This document shows positions 14,990 through 23,905 of a stretch of 64,000 nt of DNA, one piece after another. The stretch's first letter is position 1, and each line of letters opens with the position of its first letter. A program made the translations under genes and the position numbers. Source of the stretch: Sinorhizobium fredii. GTDB lineage: Bacteria > Pseudomonadota > Alphaproteobacteria > Rhizobiales > Rhizobiaceae. Below the pieces are notes generated by a model. The model did not search any database. It saw nothing but the letters and a program-made list of their open reading frames with translations, and had not been told where the DNA came from. The DNA is taken from positions 1,302,001 to 1,366,000 of the forward strand of contig NZ_CP024310.1 in the NCBI RefSeq assembly GCF_002944405.1, read 5' to 3'.

Positions 14990-15538
14990 TTGCAGTGGGA
15001 TGACAGCTTCTTTGCGCGCGACGCCGTTAAGGTCGCCGCCGATTTAATCGGTGCGGAATTCGCTGTCTCCGGCATCGGCGGCATCATAGTCGAGACGGAA
15101 GCTTATCTGCCCGAAGATGCCGCCTCCCACAGCTTCGCCGGTACCACGAACCGCAACCGCTCGATGTTCGGCCCGCCGGCGCATGCGTATGTCTATCTTT
15201 CCTACGGTCTTCACTGGTGCCTGAATTTCGTCTGCCTGCCCGGCAGCGCCGTGCTCGTCCGCGCCATCGAGCCGAGATGGGGGCTGGAGACGATGCGGGA
15301 GCGGCGCGGCGTTTCGCAAGACAGGTTGCTCTGTTCCGGCCCCGGACGAGTCGGCCAGGCGCTCGCGATCGGCAAGGAACAGGATGGCTTGCCGCTTAAC
15401 GGAAAGCCCTTCCAGCTAAGCCTGCAGACGAAGCGGCCGCCCGTTGCAACCGGCCTTCGCGTCGGAATATCCAAGGCCGTCGAGCACCCCTGGCGCTTCG
15501 GGCTGCAGAACTCGCCCTTCCTCAGCCGCAAGTTCTAA
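14990..15538 (+). CDS. mpg: 3-methyladenine DNA glycosylase (AAG/MPG family)
   Basis: The 182-residue product aligns with AAG/MPG glycosylases: an N-terminal VAADLIGAEF, the active-site stretch VETEAYLPEDAASHSF (about 34-49, containing the catalytic glutamate), NRNRSMFGPPAHAYVYLSYG and CSGPGRVGQAL. It removes alkylated purines, starting base excision repair. No ATG is available at the expected N-terminus. A TTG at 14990 with GGGGAG upstream is the likely start. It is divergent from the DUF763 gene and convergent with ligC. The C-terminus is slightly short but complete. Confidence 0.9.
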   Translation: MQWDDSFFARDAVKVAADLIGAEFAVSGIGGIIVETEAYLPEDAASHSFAGTTNRNRSMFGPPAHAYVYLSYGLHWCLNFVCLPGSAVLVRAIEPRWGLETMRERRGVSQDRLLCSGPGRVGQALAIGKEQDGLPLNGKPFQLSLQTKRPPVATGLRVGISKAVEHPWRFGLQNSPFLSRKF

Positions 15539-15547
15539 CGCCTCTTG

Positions 15548-15643
15548 CCCAAAAGTGTGCAGCGGTTTTGGGATGACGACATGCACAAAACAAGGACCTA
15601 AAGCGCGCAGCGTGAATACATTTTCTCGCGACGCGCTTTGGCC
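15548..15643. repeat. RIME-like rhizobial intergenic palindromic element, also a likely terminator
   Basis: The sequence begins AAAAGTGTGCAGCGGTTTTG and ends in an imperfect palindrome whose arms are CCTAAAGCGCG (15597-15607) and CGCGCTTTGG (15632-15641). I recognise this layout as the intergenic mosaic elements repeated in Sinorhizobium genomes. Only one copy is present here. It sits between the convergent mpg and ligC genes, where the palindrome could terminate both. Confidence 0.65.
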
Positions 15644-15645
15644 TG

Positions 15646-16740
15646 TCAGCGTGGCTCGATCTGCTCATAGGTGCATTGGCGCGGATCCTTGTCGGGACGC
15701 CAGCGCATCAGCTTCGTGCCATGGCGGAAACGACGGCTGCTGACGTGATCGAATCTCACCTCGACCACCAGCTCCGGACGGACCGGTTCCCATTCGCCGC
15801 TGCGCTCTGTGCTCCAGCGGCTCGGGCCGCCGGGTGCCTTGCCGGTAAAGCCGGGCGGCTCGCGCAATGCCTCCAGCCGACGTGTCAATGCCGGGCGCTC
15901 CTTGTCGGAAATCGTCGCAGTAAAGCCGACATGGTTCAGCGTTCCGTCGCTGTCGTAGAGGCCGAGCAGGAGGGAACCAACCTCGTCGCTGTCGCTCTCG
16001 TAGCGGAAGCCGCCTACGACGCAATCGGCGGTCTTCAGGCGCTTGACCTTGACCATCGCACGCTCGCCGCATTCGTAATTCCCGTCGCGCCGCTTGGCGA
16101 CGACGCCGTCGGTCGCGCCCGCCTCCCACGAGGCGAGCCATCGCTCGGCCTCCTGTCGGTCTCGCGTGAAGGGGGAAAGGGCGAGCTTGTCCGGAACTGC
16201 GTTTTTGGCGGCAAAGGCTTCCAGTGCCGCTCTCCGGGCGGGAAGAGGCTTGTCGGTCAGGACTGCCCCCTTTGCGTCGACCAGCATGTCGAACAGGATG
16301 AGGCGGGCCGGCGTTTGCTGCGCGAGCTTCTCGACGCGGCTTGCCGCCGGATGCAGGCGCATCTGCAGGGCGTCGAAGGAAAGACGCCCCTCGACTTCGA
16401 TGACGAGTTCACCGTCAAGGACGAATTGCCGGGCGTCCAGCCGGCGCAAGAGGGCGATGACTTCCGGGAAAAACCGCCCGAGCGGCTTGCCGGATTTGGC
16501 CCTAAGATCAACCTCCTCGCCGGATTTGAAGGCAAGGCAGCGGAAGCCGTCCCATTTCGGCTCATACTGCCATGCCCCATCGCTCGGAAGCTCGGTCGCA
16601 GAGCGGGCCTCCATCGGCGCGGTGCTGACCGGCAGCGCGAAGCCGCCGGCCGATACAGCCTCCGCCGCCGCCCTTGCCTTTCTCGCCGAGCGCGGCCGTC
16701 CGGTCGCCTTGGTCGGTTTTCGATGCGCCGGTGACGGCAT
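15646..16740 (-). CDS. ligC: ATP-dependent DNA ligase (LigC/LigD ligase-domain type)
   Basis: Started at the ATG at 16740, after AAGGAG, the product has 364 residues. After a basic N-terminal tail (1-45) comes ligase motif I, EPKWDGFR, with the AMP-accepting lysine near residue 64. Motifs III-V follow, including LILFDMLV, GVVAKRRDG and MVKVKRLKTADCVVGGF, and an OB-fold domain fills about 240-364. There is no phosphoesterase or polymerase domain, so it is the stand-alone LigC form. The gene lies 23 bases after katE and probably shares its EcfG-type promoter. A longer upstream reading would overlap the catalase gene and is rejected. Confidence 0.9.
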   Translation of the reverse strand: MPSPAHRKPTKATGRPRSARKARAAAEAVSAGGFALPVSTAPMEARSATELPSDGAWQYEPKWDGFRCLAFKSGEEVDLRAKSGKPLGRFFPEVIALLRRLDARQFVLDGELVIEVEGRLSFDALQMRLHPAASRVEKLAQQTPARLILFDMLVDAKGAVLTDKPLPARRAALEAFAAKNAVPDKLALSPFTRDRQEAERWLASWEAGATDGVVAKRRDGNYECGERAMVKVKRLKTADCVVGGFRYESDSDEVGSLLLGLYDSDGTLNHVGFTATISDKERPALTRRLEALREPPGFTGKAPGGPSRWSTERSGEWEPVRPELVVEVRFDHVSSRRFRHGTKLMRWRPDKDPRQCTYEQIEPR

Positions 16741-16763
16741 CGTCCACTCCTTCCCCGATCGCC

Positions 16764-18881
16764 CTATTTCAGCTTCACGGCCGGTTCCCTCGCCCAGACG
16801 CGCAGCTTGCCGAGTTCCTTGAAGAAGGCGGCGATGCTCCCGGCATCGGTGAGCTCGATCGTTCCCTCGTCGAGGGCGTCGGCAATGCCGGCCCTCTCCA
16901 GGAGGGGACGTGCCGCACCGACAAAGCCGATATATTTGCAGTGGGCGAAAGCATCGGCCACGAAATCGCGGGCGGTGGCGACATCGATCAGATCGGCGAC
17001 GGCCTCTGCCGAAGGAAGAAGCACCACCGCGTCGTAGAGCACGGATGGGCCGCCATCGACCATCTGATGGGCTGCGACCCACCTGCCGTCCGAGGCGGTG
17101 AATCCGCCGACCTTGGGGGCGATCAGCTCGAAGGCTGCCTTTTGCTCCGTGACCGCAGCGATCAGGCCATCGAGCAGCGCCGCATCCGCGCCGTCGGTCG
17201 CCAGAATTCCGAGCTTACGGCCCTCGAAGCGCTTCGGACCGCGCTCGATGATGCTGAGCGCCGGCGATGGATCGAGGTCCTGCCGCGTGGGTACGGCAGC
17301 TTCGGCCGGCTTCGGCATTGTTTGCAACCCGAGCGCGTGGCCGACCTTCTTGCCGAGCGTCTCGTCGATATTGAGGAGATGGGCGACCATGCGCTCGCGG
17401 ATCACAGGTGTCTCCACCTTGCTCAATTCGAAGGTCAGGGCGTCAGCAATATGACGCTGCTCGGGCGGCGTCTGGCTGATGAAGAACTGGCGCGCCTGGC
17501 TATAGTGGTCCGCGAAGCTCTCGGCCCGAATGCGCAGTTTCGGCCCCTGCTCCTCCGAAGCGAAATGCCGGAACCCCTTCGTCGGAGACTCGCGCGGCCC
17601 CTCGCCCCAGGAATTCGGCTGGTAATTCACGCGCCCGACCGGATTGCGCATGGCCATGTGGCCGTCCTGCTGGAAGTGCTGGAAGGGACATTTCGGCGCA
17701 TTGATTGGCAGATGGGTGAAGTTCGGGCTGCCGAGCCGCTTCAGCTGCGTGTCGAGATAGGAGAAGTTGCGCCCCTGCAGCAGGGGGTCATCGCTGAAGT
17801 CGATGCCCGGCGGCACGTTCTGGGTCATGAAGGCGACCTGCTCGGTCTCGGCGAAGAAATTCTCCGGCATTCGATCGAGCACCAGCCGCCCGACCGGCTT
17901 CGTCGGCAGAACCTCCTCCGGAATGATCTTGGTGGGATCGAGAATGTCGAAATCGAACTTGTCGGCAAAGTCCTGGTCGAAAAGCTGTACATGCAGTTCC
18001 CACTCCGGGAAATTGCCGGACTGGATCGCCTGCCACAGGTCGCGGCGGTGGAAGTCGGGATCCGCGCCGTTGATCTTCACCGCCTCGTTCCAGGCGACCG
18101 ACTGCAGTCCGAGCTTCGGCTTCCAGTGGAACTTGACGAAGGTCGACTCGTCCTTGGCATTGACGAAGCGGAAGGTGTGAACACCGAATCCTTCCATGAA
18201 GCGGAAGGACCGCGGGATGGCCCGATCTGACATGACCCACATGATCATGTGCATGCTCTCCGGGGTCAGGCTGATGAAGTCCCAGAAATTGTCGTGCGCC
18301 GATTGCGCCTGCGGGAACTCCCGGTCCGGCTCCGGCTTCACAGAGTGGATCACGTCCGGAAACTTGATCGCGTCCTGGATGAAGAAGACTGGTATGTTGT
18401 TGCCAACGAGGTCCCAATTGCCCTCCTTGGTATAGATCTTGACGGCGAAGCCGCGCACGTCGCGTGCCAGATCGAAGGAGCCCTTGCTGCCGGCCACGGT
18501 CGAGAAGCGCACGAAGGCCGGCGTCTGTTCGCCCGCCCGCTGAAACAGGTCCGCCCGGGTATAGGCGGCAAGCGATTCATACGTCTCGAAGAAGCCATGG
18601 GCGCCGTAGCCGCGGGCGTGCACGACGCGCTCCGGGATCCGCTCGTGATCGAAGTGAAAGATCTTTTCGCGGAAATGAAAGTCCTCGATCAATGTCGGGC
18701 CACGCTCGCCGGCGCGCAGGCTGTTCTGATCGTCTACCACCGGTCCTCCTTGCGCGGTCGTCAAGACAGGAGTGGCGCCTTCGGCGATCTGATGGAGCTC
18801 GCCGCCGTTGCCGCGGGTTGCTTTCTGGTCATGAATGGTGGCCGGCTTGGAATTGTTGGGCGCAGAGGGTTTCTTGGCCAT
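16764..18881 (-). CDS. katE: Large-subunit catalase HPII type (KatE; KatC of Sinorhizobium)
   Basis: The 705-residue protein is a clade-2 catalase. The haem catalase core spans about 60-550, with catalytic His88 ([11 protein letters not shown]) and Asn161/162 ([14 protein letters not shown]). A C-terminal class I amidotransferase-like domain (about 565-700, [20 protein letters not shown]) is characteristic of HPII enzymes. It destroys hydrogen peroxide. A strong EcfG-type promoter lies 37 bases before the ATG, which agrees with the general-stress control known for KatC in Sinorhizobium meliloti. ligC follows in the same transcription unit, joining peroxide defence with strand-break sealing. 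Confidence 0.95.
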   Translation of the reverse strand: MAKKPSAPNNSKPATIHDQKATRGNGGELHQIAEGATPVLTTAQGGPVVDDQNSLRAGERGPTLIEDFHFREKIFHFDHERIPERVVHARGYGAHGFFETYESLAAYTRADLFQRAGEQTPAFVRFSTVAGSKGSFDLARDVRGFAVKIYTKEGNWDLVGNNIPVFFIQDAIKFPDVIHSVKPEPDREFPQAQSAHDNFWDFISLTPESMHMIMWVMSDRAIPRSFRFMEGFGVHTFRFVNAKDESTFVKFHWKPKLGLQSVAWNEAVKINGADPDFHRRDLWQAIQSGNFPEWELHVQLFDQDFADKFDFDILDPTKIIPEEVLPTKPVGRLVLDRMPENFFAETEQVAFMTQNVPPGIDFSDDPLLQGRNFSYLDTQLKRLGSPNFTHLPINAPKCPFQHFQQDGHMAMRNPVGRVNYQPNSWGEGPRESPTKGFRHFASEEQGPKLRIRAESFADHYSQARQFFISQTPPEQRHIADALTFELSKVETPVIRERMVAHLLNIDETLGKKVGHALGLQTMPKPAEAAVPTRQDLDPSPALSIIERGPKRFEGRKLGILATDGADAALLDGLIAAVTEQKAAFELIAPKVGGFTASDGRWVAAHQMVDGGPSVLYDAVVLLPSAEAVADLIDVATARDFVADAFAHCKYIGFVGAARPLLERAGIADALDEGTIELTDAGSIAAFFKELGKLRVWAREPAVKLK

Positions 18882-18917
18882 CGCAGCACTCCTTGATCGG
18901 GGACGGAATGGGCACGA

Positions 18918-18942
18918 AACCGCGACCGCTGAGGTTGGTTCC
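18918..18942 (-). promoter_or_regulatory. EcfG/RpoE2-type promoter for katE-ligC
   Basis: On the minus strand GGAAC (18942-18938), a 16-base spacer and GGTT (18921-18918) lie 37 bases before the katE ATG. Confidence 0.75.
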
Positions 18943-18993
18943 CGGCGAACTCGTTTTTCGAAGGCTGAGGTGATCGACGCCGTAACCGAAGCG

Positions 18994-19455
18994 TCAGCCT
19001 TGACAGGTGCCGATCAGAACGGCCTCCGCGATGCGGTGCTTGCGGGCCTCGTTCCAGGCCTGCACCGCCCCGACATCGTCCGAGATCGACATGTTGCGGG
19101 TGTCCAGCGCGGCGAGCTTGAAGTGATAGTGATGCAGGCCAGTCCCCGCCGGAGGCTGCGGCCCATCATAGCGCGCATTGCCGAAGTCGTTCCGGATGAA
19201 CTTAATGGCGTGTTCCGGGCCGGTATCGACAGCCTGCGAAAGCTCGGTCCAGTTGCCGGGAATGTTGATGATGGCGCAATGCCGGAACACCCCCCTTACG
19301 GCGTCCGGATCCTCGACGATCAATGCAAAGCTCTGTGTACCGTCGGGCGTACCCGTCCATTTCAGCGGCGGAAAGATGTTCTCGCCGAAGCGCGTATGTT
19401 TTTTCGGGATCGGCTGGCCTTCCGCGAAGGCGGGGCTCATCAAGCTGAAAGTCAT
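18994..19455 (-). CDS. YbhB/YbcL family (PEBP-like) protein
   Basis: The 153-residue protein starts at the ATG at 19455 after GGAGAGAGG. It shows the phosphatidylethanolamine-binding fold of the bacterial Raf-kinase-inhibitor-like family: [25 protein letters not shown] (about 29-53) with the conserved DPDA, then a HCAIINIPG segment and a [13 protein letters not shown] strand. An early [13 protein letters not shown] is typical of the family N-terminus. Bacterial members have no established biochemical role. It lies upstream of katE on the same strand with a 112-base gap that holds the katE promoter, so it is a separate unit. Confidence 0.85.
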   Translation of the reverse strand: MTFSLMSPAFAEGQPIPKKHTRFGENIFPPLKWTGTPDGTQSFALIVEDPDAVRGVFRHCAIINIPGNWTELSQAVDTGPEHAIKFIRNDFGNARYDGPQPPAGTGLHHYHFKLAALDTRNMSISDDVGAVQAWNEARKHRIAEAVLIGTCQG

Positions 19456-19614
19456 CACCTCTCTCCTTCATGTTCGGCACATGGAACGGGCGCACGACCG
19501 CCGGATTGTACTCCCAAAGCAGGCCGGTGTTGAGGTCGGTGGCAGCAAATCGCCACCCGACCGAACCGGTCGCGGCGCGCACAGAGGCTCCTGCAAAAAT
19601 TTCGATTTCGCGGC

Positions 19615-19640
19615 GGAACTTTGCGCACGGGCTTCGTGTT
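19615..19640 (+). promoter_or_regulatory. Possible EcfG/RpoE2-type promoter for glgA
   Basis: GGAAC (19615-19619), a 17-base spacer and TGTT (19637-19640) lie 67 bases before the glgA ATG. The -10 deviates, so this is weaker than the other sites. Confidence 0.4.
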
Positions 19641-19707
19641 GAAGGAACTGCAAATGGGGCGGCGATTGGCCGGCAACGGCCAACACAATTTTCCGGAAAT
19701 ACGATCT

Positions 19708-21168
19708 ATGAACGTTCTCTCCGTGACGGCCGAGATTTTCCCTTTGGTGAAGACCGGCGGGCTGGCCGATGTTGCCGGCTCGCTGCCCAAAGCTTTGAAA
19801 TCGCACGGGATTCGCACACGCACGCTGATCCCGGGCTACGCCTCCGCCATCGAGGCCCTCGAGGCGGCCGCACCGGTTGCCCGCTACGATTGTCTTTTCG
19901 GAGAGAAGGCGACCCTGCTTTCCGGACGCGCCGCGGGGCTGGAGCTTTTCGTGCTCGATGCGCCGGGATTCTTCTACAGATCGGGCGGCCCCTACACCGA
20001 CGAGCACGGGGTGGACTATCCGGACAATTGGAAGCGCTTCGCCGCCTTCTCCCTGGTCGCATCGCAGATCGCCGGCGGACTCGTGCAGCACTGGCGGCCG
20101 GACATCATTCACGCGCACGACTGGCACGCCGCCTTGAGTCTGGTCTACGCCAAATATGCAAAGAACGTGCCGATTCCACGTGTCCTGACCGTCCACAACA
20201 TTGCCTTCCAGGGACAGTTTTCCGCCCATCTCTTCTCAGAACTCGGCCTGCCGAACGAGGCCTATTCCATAGACGGCCTCGAATATTACGGCGATGTCGG
20301 GTATTTGAAGGGCGGCCTCCAGGCGGCCGATGCCATCACCGTCGTCAGCCCCACCTATGCGCGCGAAATCATGACGCCGACCTTCGGGATGGGTCTCGAA
20401 GGAGTGGTGAATGCACGCCATGAAGACGTCGTCGGCATCGTCAACGGGATCGACGTCGACGTCTGGGATCCCTCGATCGATCCCCATATCGAGCATTCCT
20501 ATTCGGCGAGAACGCCTCTCCGGCGGCTGCCGAACCGCGAGGCGCTGCTCGAGCTGTTCGGCCTGCCGCATACGCGCGCTCCGGTCTTCGCCAGCATCAA
20601 CAGGCTGACTTGGCAGAAGGGCATGGATCTTCTGGCAGCCGTCGTCGACGAAATCGTCGCCATGGACGGCCGGCTGATCGTTCATGGCAATGGCGACGCG
20701 GATATCGAATACGCCTTTCTCGACGCCGCCCGGCGGTTCCCGCAACACGTCGCCATGAGGCTCGGCTACGAGGAGCAGATCGCCCATAAGATCCATGCCG
20801 GCGCCGACGCCATGCTCGTTCCCTCGCGCTTCGAACCCTGCGGGCTGACGCAGCTCTATGCGCTTCGATACGGCTGCGTGCCGATCGTCGCGCGGACCGG
20901 GGGCCTGTCGGAAACGATCATCGACGCCAACGTCGCTGCGCTCCAGGCGCAGGCCGCCACCGGAGTGCAATTTTCCCCGGTCGATACGGAGGGATTGCGG
21001 CACGCGCTGCGCCGCGCCCTCAAACTATTCCGGCACCGGCGCGTCTGGGAGAGCCTGCAGCGGCAGGGGATGAAGACGGACTCATCCTGGCACCGCAGTG
21101 CTGCCAGATATGCGGAGCTCTACGGCGACCTCACCGCGACCGCCACCGACATGCGCTTGGCCGGCTAG
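19708..21168 (+). CDS. glgA: Glycogen synthase GlgA
   Basis: The 486-residue protein starts at the ATG at 19708, immediately before the GT5 N-terminal motif MNVLSVTAEIFPLVKTGGLADV, with the ADP-glucose-binding Lys15 in KTGGL. The donor domain contains RLTWQKGMDLL and the conserved EPCGLTQLYALRYG and ARTGGLSETI blocks (about 375-415). Length is normal. It transfers glucose from ADP-glucose to the non-reducing end of the glycogen chain. glgB, glgC and glgP are not in the window. The frame can be extended upstream by 29 codons, but that part overlaps the putative promoter and is not conserved in type. Confidence 0.95.
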   Translation: MNVLSVTAEIFPLVKTGGLADVAGSLPKALKSHGIRTRTLIPGYASAIEALEAAAPVARYDCLFGEKATLLSGRAAGLELFVLDAPGFFYRSGGPYTDEHGVDYPDNWKRFAAFSLVASQIAGGLVQHWRPDIIHAHDWHAALSLVYAKYAKNVPIPRVLTVHNIAFQGQFSAHLFSELGLPNEAYSIDGLEYYGDVGYLKGGLQAADAITVVSPTYAREIMTPTFGMGLEGVVNARHEDVVGIVNGIDVDVWDPSIDPHIEHSYSARTPLRRLPNREALLELFGLPHTRAPVFASINRLTWQKGMDLLAAVVDEIVAMDGRLIVHGNGDADIEYAFLDAARRFPQHVAMRLGYEEQIAHKIHAGADAMLVPSRFEPCGLTQLYALRYGCVPIVARTGGLSETIIDANVAALQAQAATGVQFSPVDTEGLRHALRRALKLFRHRRVWESLQRQGMKTDSSWHRSAARYAELYGDLTATATDMRLAG

Positions 21169-21283
21169 CATCAGCCGGTCCGTTTGACGTCTCATTCGCA
21201 ACGCTGATGAGTCGATCAAGAACGATGCATGGATTGCGGCGCCGGAATATGCCAATGGCTCAGCGCTCCACAAGGACTTCGCC

Positions 21284-22195
21284 ATGGCCGTCGAGACCGC
21301 GCCCGCCGCCCTAGCCACCGCGTCCAACGCCACCCGCACGGGCGTGCTGGTCATGCTCTTGGGCATGCTGATGTTTTCGCTCAACGACGTCATGGGCAAG
21401 TGGCTCGTCGCCACCTATTCGGTCGGTCAGGTCGTGCTGATCCGCAGTCTCGCCGCGGCGGTCCTGCTTGTCCCTTTCCTCTGGCTCGGCGGTGCCCGCA
21501 AACTTCTCGCCATCGAGCAGCCGGGCCTCCAGGTCGCCCGGGTCGTCGCCTCGACGGCGGAGGTCTTCGCCTTCTATTTCGCCGTCATCTACCTGCCGCT
21601 TGCCGATGTCATGACCTACTGGCTGGCGGCGCCGATCTATGTGGCGGCCGCCTCACCGCTCCTGTTGAAGGAACATGTCGGCTGGCGACGCTGGACGGCG
21701 ATCGCCTTCGGCTTCGTCGGCGTCCTGATCGCCCTCGAACCTTCTTCTGAGGCGCTGACTCTGCCGGCGCTGATTTCGATCTTCGGCAGCATGTGCTTCG
21801 CCTTCATGATGGTGTCCGGCCGCTCGCTGCGCGGCACGCCGGATACGACGCTCGCCTTCTGGCAGCTGGTCGGGGCGGCGCTTGCCGGCCTCCTCTGGGC
21901 GCCGTTTGACTGGACGCCGCTGAAGCCGCTCGACACGGCGATGCTCGGCCTGCTCGGCGTCGTCGCGATGGTCGCCCACGTGCTCGTCAATCGGGCGCTG
22001 AAGCTTGCCGACGCCGCGACGGTGGCGCCACTTCAATACACGCTGCTCTTCTGGGCGATCGTCTTCGGCTGGCTGATCTTCGGCGACACGCCGCGCCTGT
22101 CGATGGTGCTCGGCGCCGGTCTCATCGTCGCCTCTGGCCTCTTCATTTTCTTCCGCGAGCAACAGCTCAAGCGGCAGGGGCGGCTGAAGGCTTAG
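21284..22195 (+). CDS. EamA/DMT-family transporter
   Basis: The 303-residue protein has ten predicted transmembrane helices in two five-helix EamA repeats (about 20-150 and 160-290). Typical DMT features are visible: a first helix with FSLNDVMGKWL, AVIYLPLADVMTYWLAAPIYVA at the end of repeat one and LKLADAATVAPLQYTLLFWAI in repeat two. These are inner-membrane drug/metabolite exporters, and substrate cannot be inferred. The gene stands alone between glgA and a convergent FAH-family gene; the two stops are 36 bases apart. Confidence 0.9.
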   Translation: MAVETAPAALATASNATRTGVLVMLLGMLMFSLNDVMGKWLVATYSVGQVVLIRSLAAAVLLVPFLWLGGARKLLAIEQPGLQVARVVASTAEVFAFYFAVIYLPLADVMTYWLAAPIYVAAASPLLLKEHVGWRRWTAIAFGFVGVLIALEPSSEALTLPALISIFGSMCFAFMMVSGRSLRGTPDTTLAFWQLVGAALAGLLWAPFDWTPLKPLDTAMLGLLGVVAMVAHVLVNRALKLADAATVAPLQYTLLFWAIVFGWLIFGDTPRLSMVLGAGLIVASGLFIFFREQQLKRQGRLKA

Positions 22196-22231
22196 ACCCG
22201 GCGGCGCCCTCAAGGGGCGCCACCCGCGAAA

Positions 22232-23071
22232 TCAGTCGTCCGCAACCACCATCTGCTTCTGCGCGCCGAGGCCTTCGATGCCGAGTTCGATGACGTCGCC
22301 GCCCTTCAGATATTGCGGCGGCTTGAAACCCATGCCGACACCGGGCGGCGTACCGGTCGAGATGATGTCGCCCGGATGGAGCGTCATGAACTGCGAAAGG
22401 TAGCTGACCAGATACGCGACGCCGTAGACCATCGTCTCGGTCGAGCCGTTCTGCTTCGTCTCGCCATTGATCTTCAGCCACATCGCCAGGTTTTGCGGAT
22501 CGGCGATCTCGTCGCGGGTGACGAGCCAGGGACCGGTCGGACCGAAGGTGTCGCAGGACTTGCCCTTGGTCCACTGGCCGGAGCGCTTGATCTGGAAATC
22601 CCGTTCCGAGACGTCGTTGATGACGCAATAGCCGGCGACATGGTCCATCGCTTCGTCTCGGCCCACATATTTGGCCCTCTTGCCGATCACCACGCCAAGT
22701 TCGACTTCCCAATCGGTCGCCACCGAACCGCGCGGGATGATGACTTTGTCGTTCGGACCGACGATCGCCGAGGTGGCCTTCATGAAAACCACGGGCTCCG
22801 GTGGAACCTCGAGGCCGGATTCTGCCGCATGGTCCGCGTAATTGAGGCCGATGCAGATGAACTTGCCGCTACCGGCGACGCAGGGGCCGAGCCGGGGCGT
22901 GCCCTCTACGAGCGGAAGGCCCTCGAGGTCGAGACCGCGAGCCCAGCCGAGATCGGCGATTGCCGGGCCGGCGACGTCGGCGATCACCGCCGAGAGGTCG
23001 CGAATTCGGCCAGCACTGTCCAGAACGCCCGGCTTTTCCGCCCCTTCGGGGCCGTAACGCAACAACTTCAT
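22232..23071 (-). CDS. Fumarylacetoacetate hydrolase (FAH) family protein
   Basis: Started at the ATG at 23071, after GGAGGAG, the product has 279 residues. An N-terminal lid (1-70) precedes the FAH catalytic domain: FICIGLNYADHAAESG, then PVVFMKATSAIVGPND, then DWEVELGVVIGK with metal-binding acidic residues. HPGDIISTGTPPGVGMG lies near the C-terminus. The family splits C-C or C-O bonds of acylpyruvate-like diketo acids, often in aromatic or deoxy-sugar-acid catabolism. The exact substrate cannot be read from sequence. No partner pathway gene is adjacent. A longer upstream frame lacks a ribosome site. Confidence 0.9.
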   Translation of the reverse strand: MKLLRYGPEGAEKPGVLDSAGRIRDLSAVIADVAGPAIADLGWARGLDLEGLPLVEGTPRLGPCVAGSGKFICIGLNYADHAAESGLEVPPEPVVFMKATSAIVGPNDKVIIPRGSVATDWEVELGVVIGKRAKYVGRDEAMDHVAGYCVINDVSERDFQIKRSGQWTKGKSCDTFGPTGPWLVTRDEIADPQNLAMWLKINGETKQNGSTETMVYGVAYLVSYLSQFMTLHPGDIISTGTPPGVGMGFKPPQYLKGGDVIELGIEGLGAQKQMVVADD

Positions 23072-23214
23072 TCTGCTCCTCCAAACGGTCGAGACGAAAG
23101 ACTCCGCCTCACAAACCAAAGGAAGCGGTAGATGTAAAGTTGTTTTGGAAGGTGCCGGAAGAAAAGCGGATCCTCGCAGGTCCGGTTCGCGGCGGAAGCG
23201 AATCGAAAGAGCGT

Positions 23215-23239
23215 GGAACCTTCCCGTCACCGGCCGGTT
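23215..23239 (+). promoter_or_regulatory. EcfG/RpoE2-type promoter for the gene at 23284
   Basis: GGAAC (23215-23219), a 16-base spacer and GGTT (23236-23239) lie 45 bases before the ATG. Confidence 0.7.
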
Positions 23240-23283
23240 CGGTGCGCTGCGCGTTGTGCGCGCTAATAAGAAGGACAACGCAG

Positions 23284-23826
23284 ATGAAATACAATTATTT
23301 TTTTGCCGCGGCTATCTCGCTTGCAATGGCATCCGCCGCTGTCGCTCAAAGCAGTTCAGGGTCAACATCGGGTGGTGGCACGGCGGGCTCCGCATCAGGG
23401 ACGACCTCCGCCTCTCCTTCCGGGAGCAGCTCGGGAGCCCCGGGGGTCATGCAGATGAACGAAGCGGAAAGGAGCACCACGTCGAAATGGCCGGATCCGG
23501 TACGCAACGCCCTCTTCTCCGATGCGTCAGGGACGAGCTTGCGCAGCCAGGATGAAATCAAGGCCAACTGGTCGAAGCTGACGGCCGAGCAGCAGAGCCA
23601 GATCAAGCAGGATTGCAATACGATGCAAACCGCATCGGCGACGGGAGCCGGAAGCGCATCAGGCAGCGCAAGTGGGTCGGCGGCCGGAACTACACCCCAG
23701 GTTTCGGGCGAAACCACTGCAAGCACCTCTACCGGATCGACCTCGTCCGGGTCGGCGGCGGGCACTCAGGCCACAGGCGGCGCGATGACCATCGCGCAAC
23801 TCTGCACTATGGTCAACGCGATGTAG
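23284..23826 (+). CDS. Secreted Ser/Gly/Ala-rich hypothetical protein
   Basis: The 180-residue protein has a signal peptide (1-22, ending AVA-Q). Two low-complexity Ser/Gly/Thr/Ala tracts (about 23-52 and 118-168) flank a more regular core (about 55-115) containing SKWPDPVRNALFSD and KLTAEQQSQIKQDCN. Two cysteines (one in the core, one in LCTMVNAM at the end) could form a disulphide in the periplasm. No named domain was recognised. An EcfG-type promoter and an AAGGA site support expression under general stress. A perfect hairpin terminator follows the stop. Confidence 0.65.
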   Translation: MKYNYFFAAAISLAMASAAVAQSSSGSTSGGGTAGSASGTTSASPSGSSSGAPGVMQMNEAERSTTSKWPDPVRNALFSDASGTSLRSQDEIKANWSKLTAEQQSQIKQDCNTMQTASATGAGSASGSASGSAAGTTPQVSGETTASTSTGSTSSGSAAGTQATGGAMTIAQLCTMVNAM

Positions 23827-23836
23827 AGCTGGCCGT

Positions 23837-23887
23837 CCGTATCGCGGGAGACGTGGCGCTCCCGCGATACGGCTATTCCGCTTTCCT
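23837..23887. terminator. Bidirectional terminator hairpin
   Basis: Perfect 14-base arms at 23837-23850 and 23859-23872 with an eight-base loop are followed by a pyrimidine-rich tract. It lies between convergent genes ending at 23826 and 23906. Confidence 0.7.
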
Positions 23888-23905
23888 TCTCCGCAACATC
23901 TCGGC

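Noticed and set aside
16674..18230. A 518-codon plus-strand frame inside katE
   Set aside because: It is antisense to the catalase gene, whose haem and catalytic motifs are intact.
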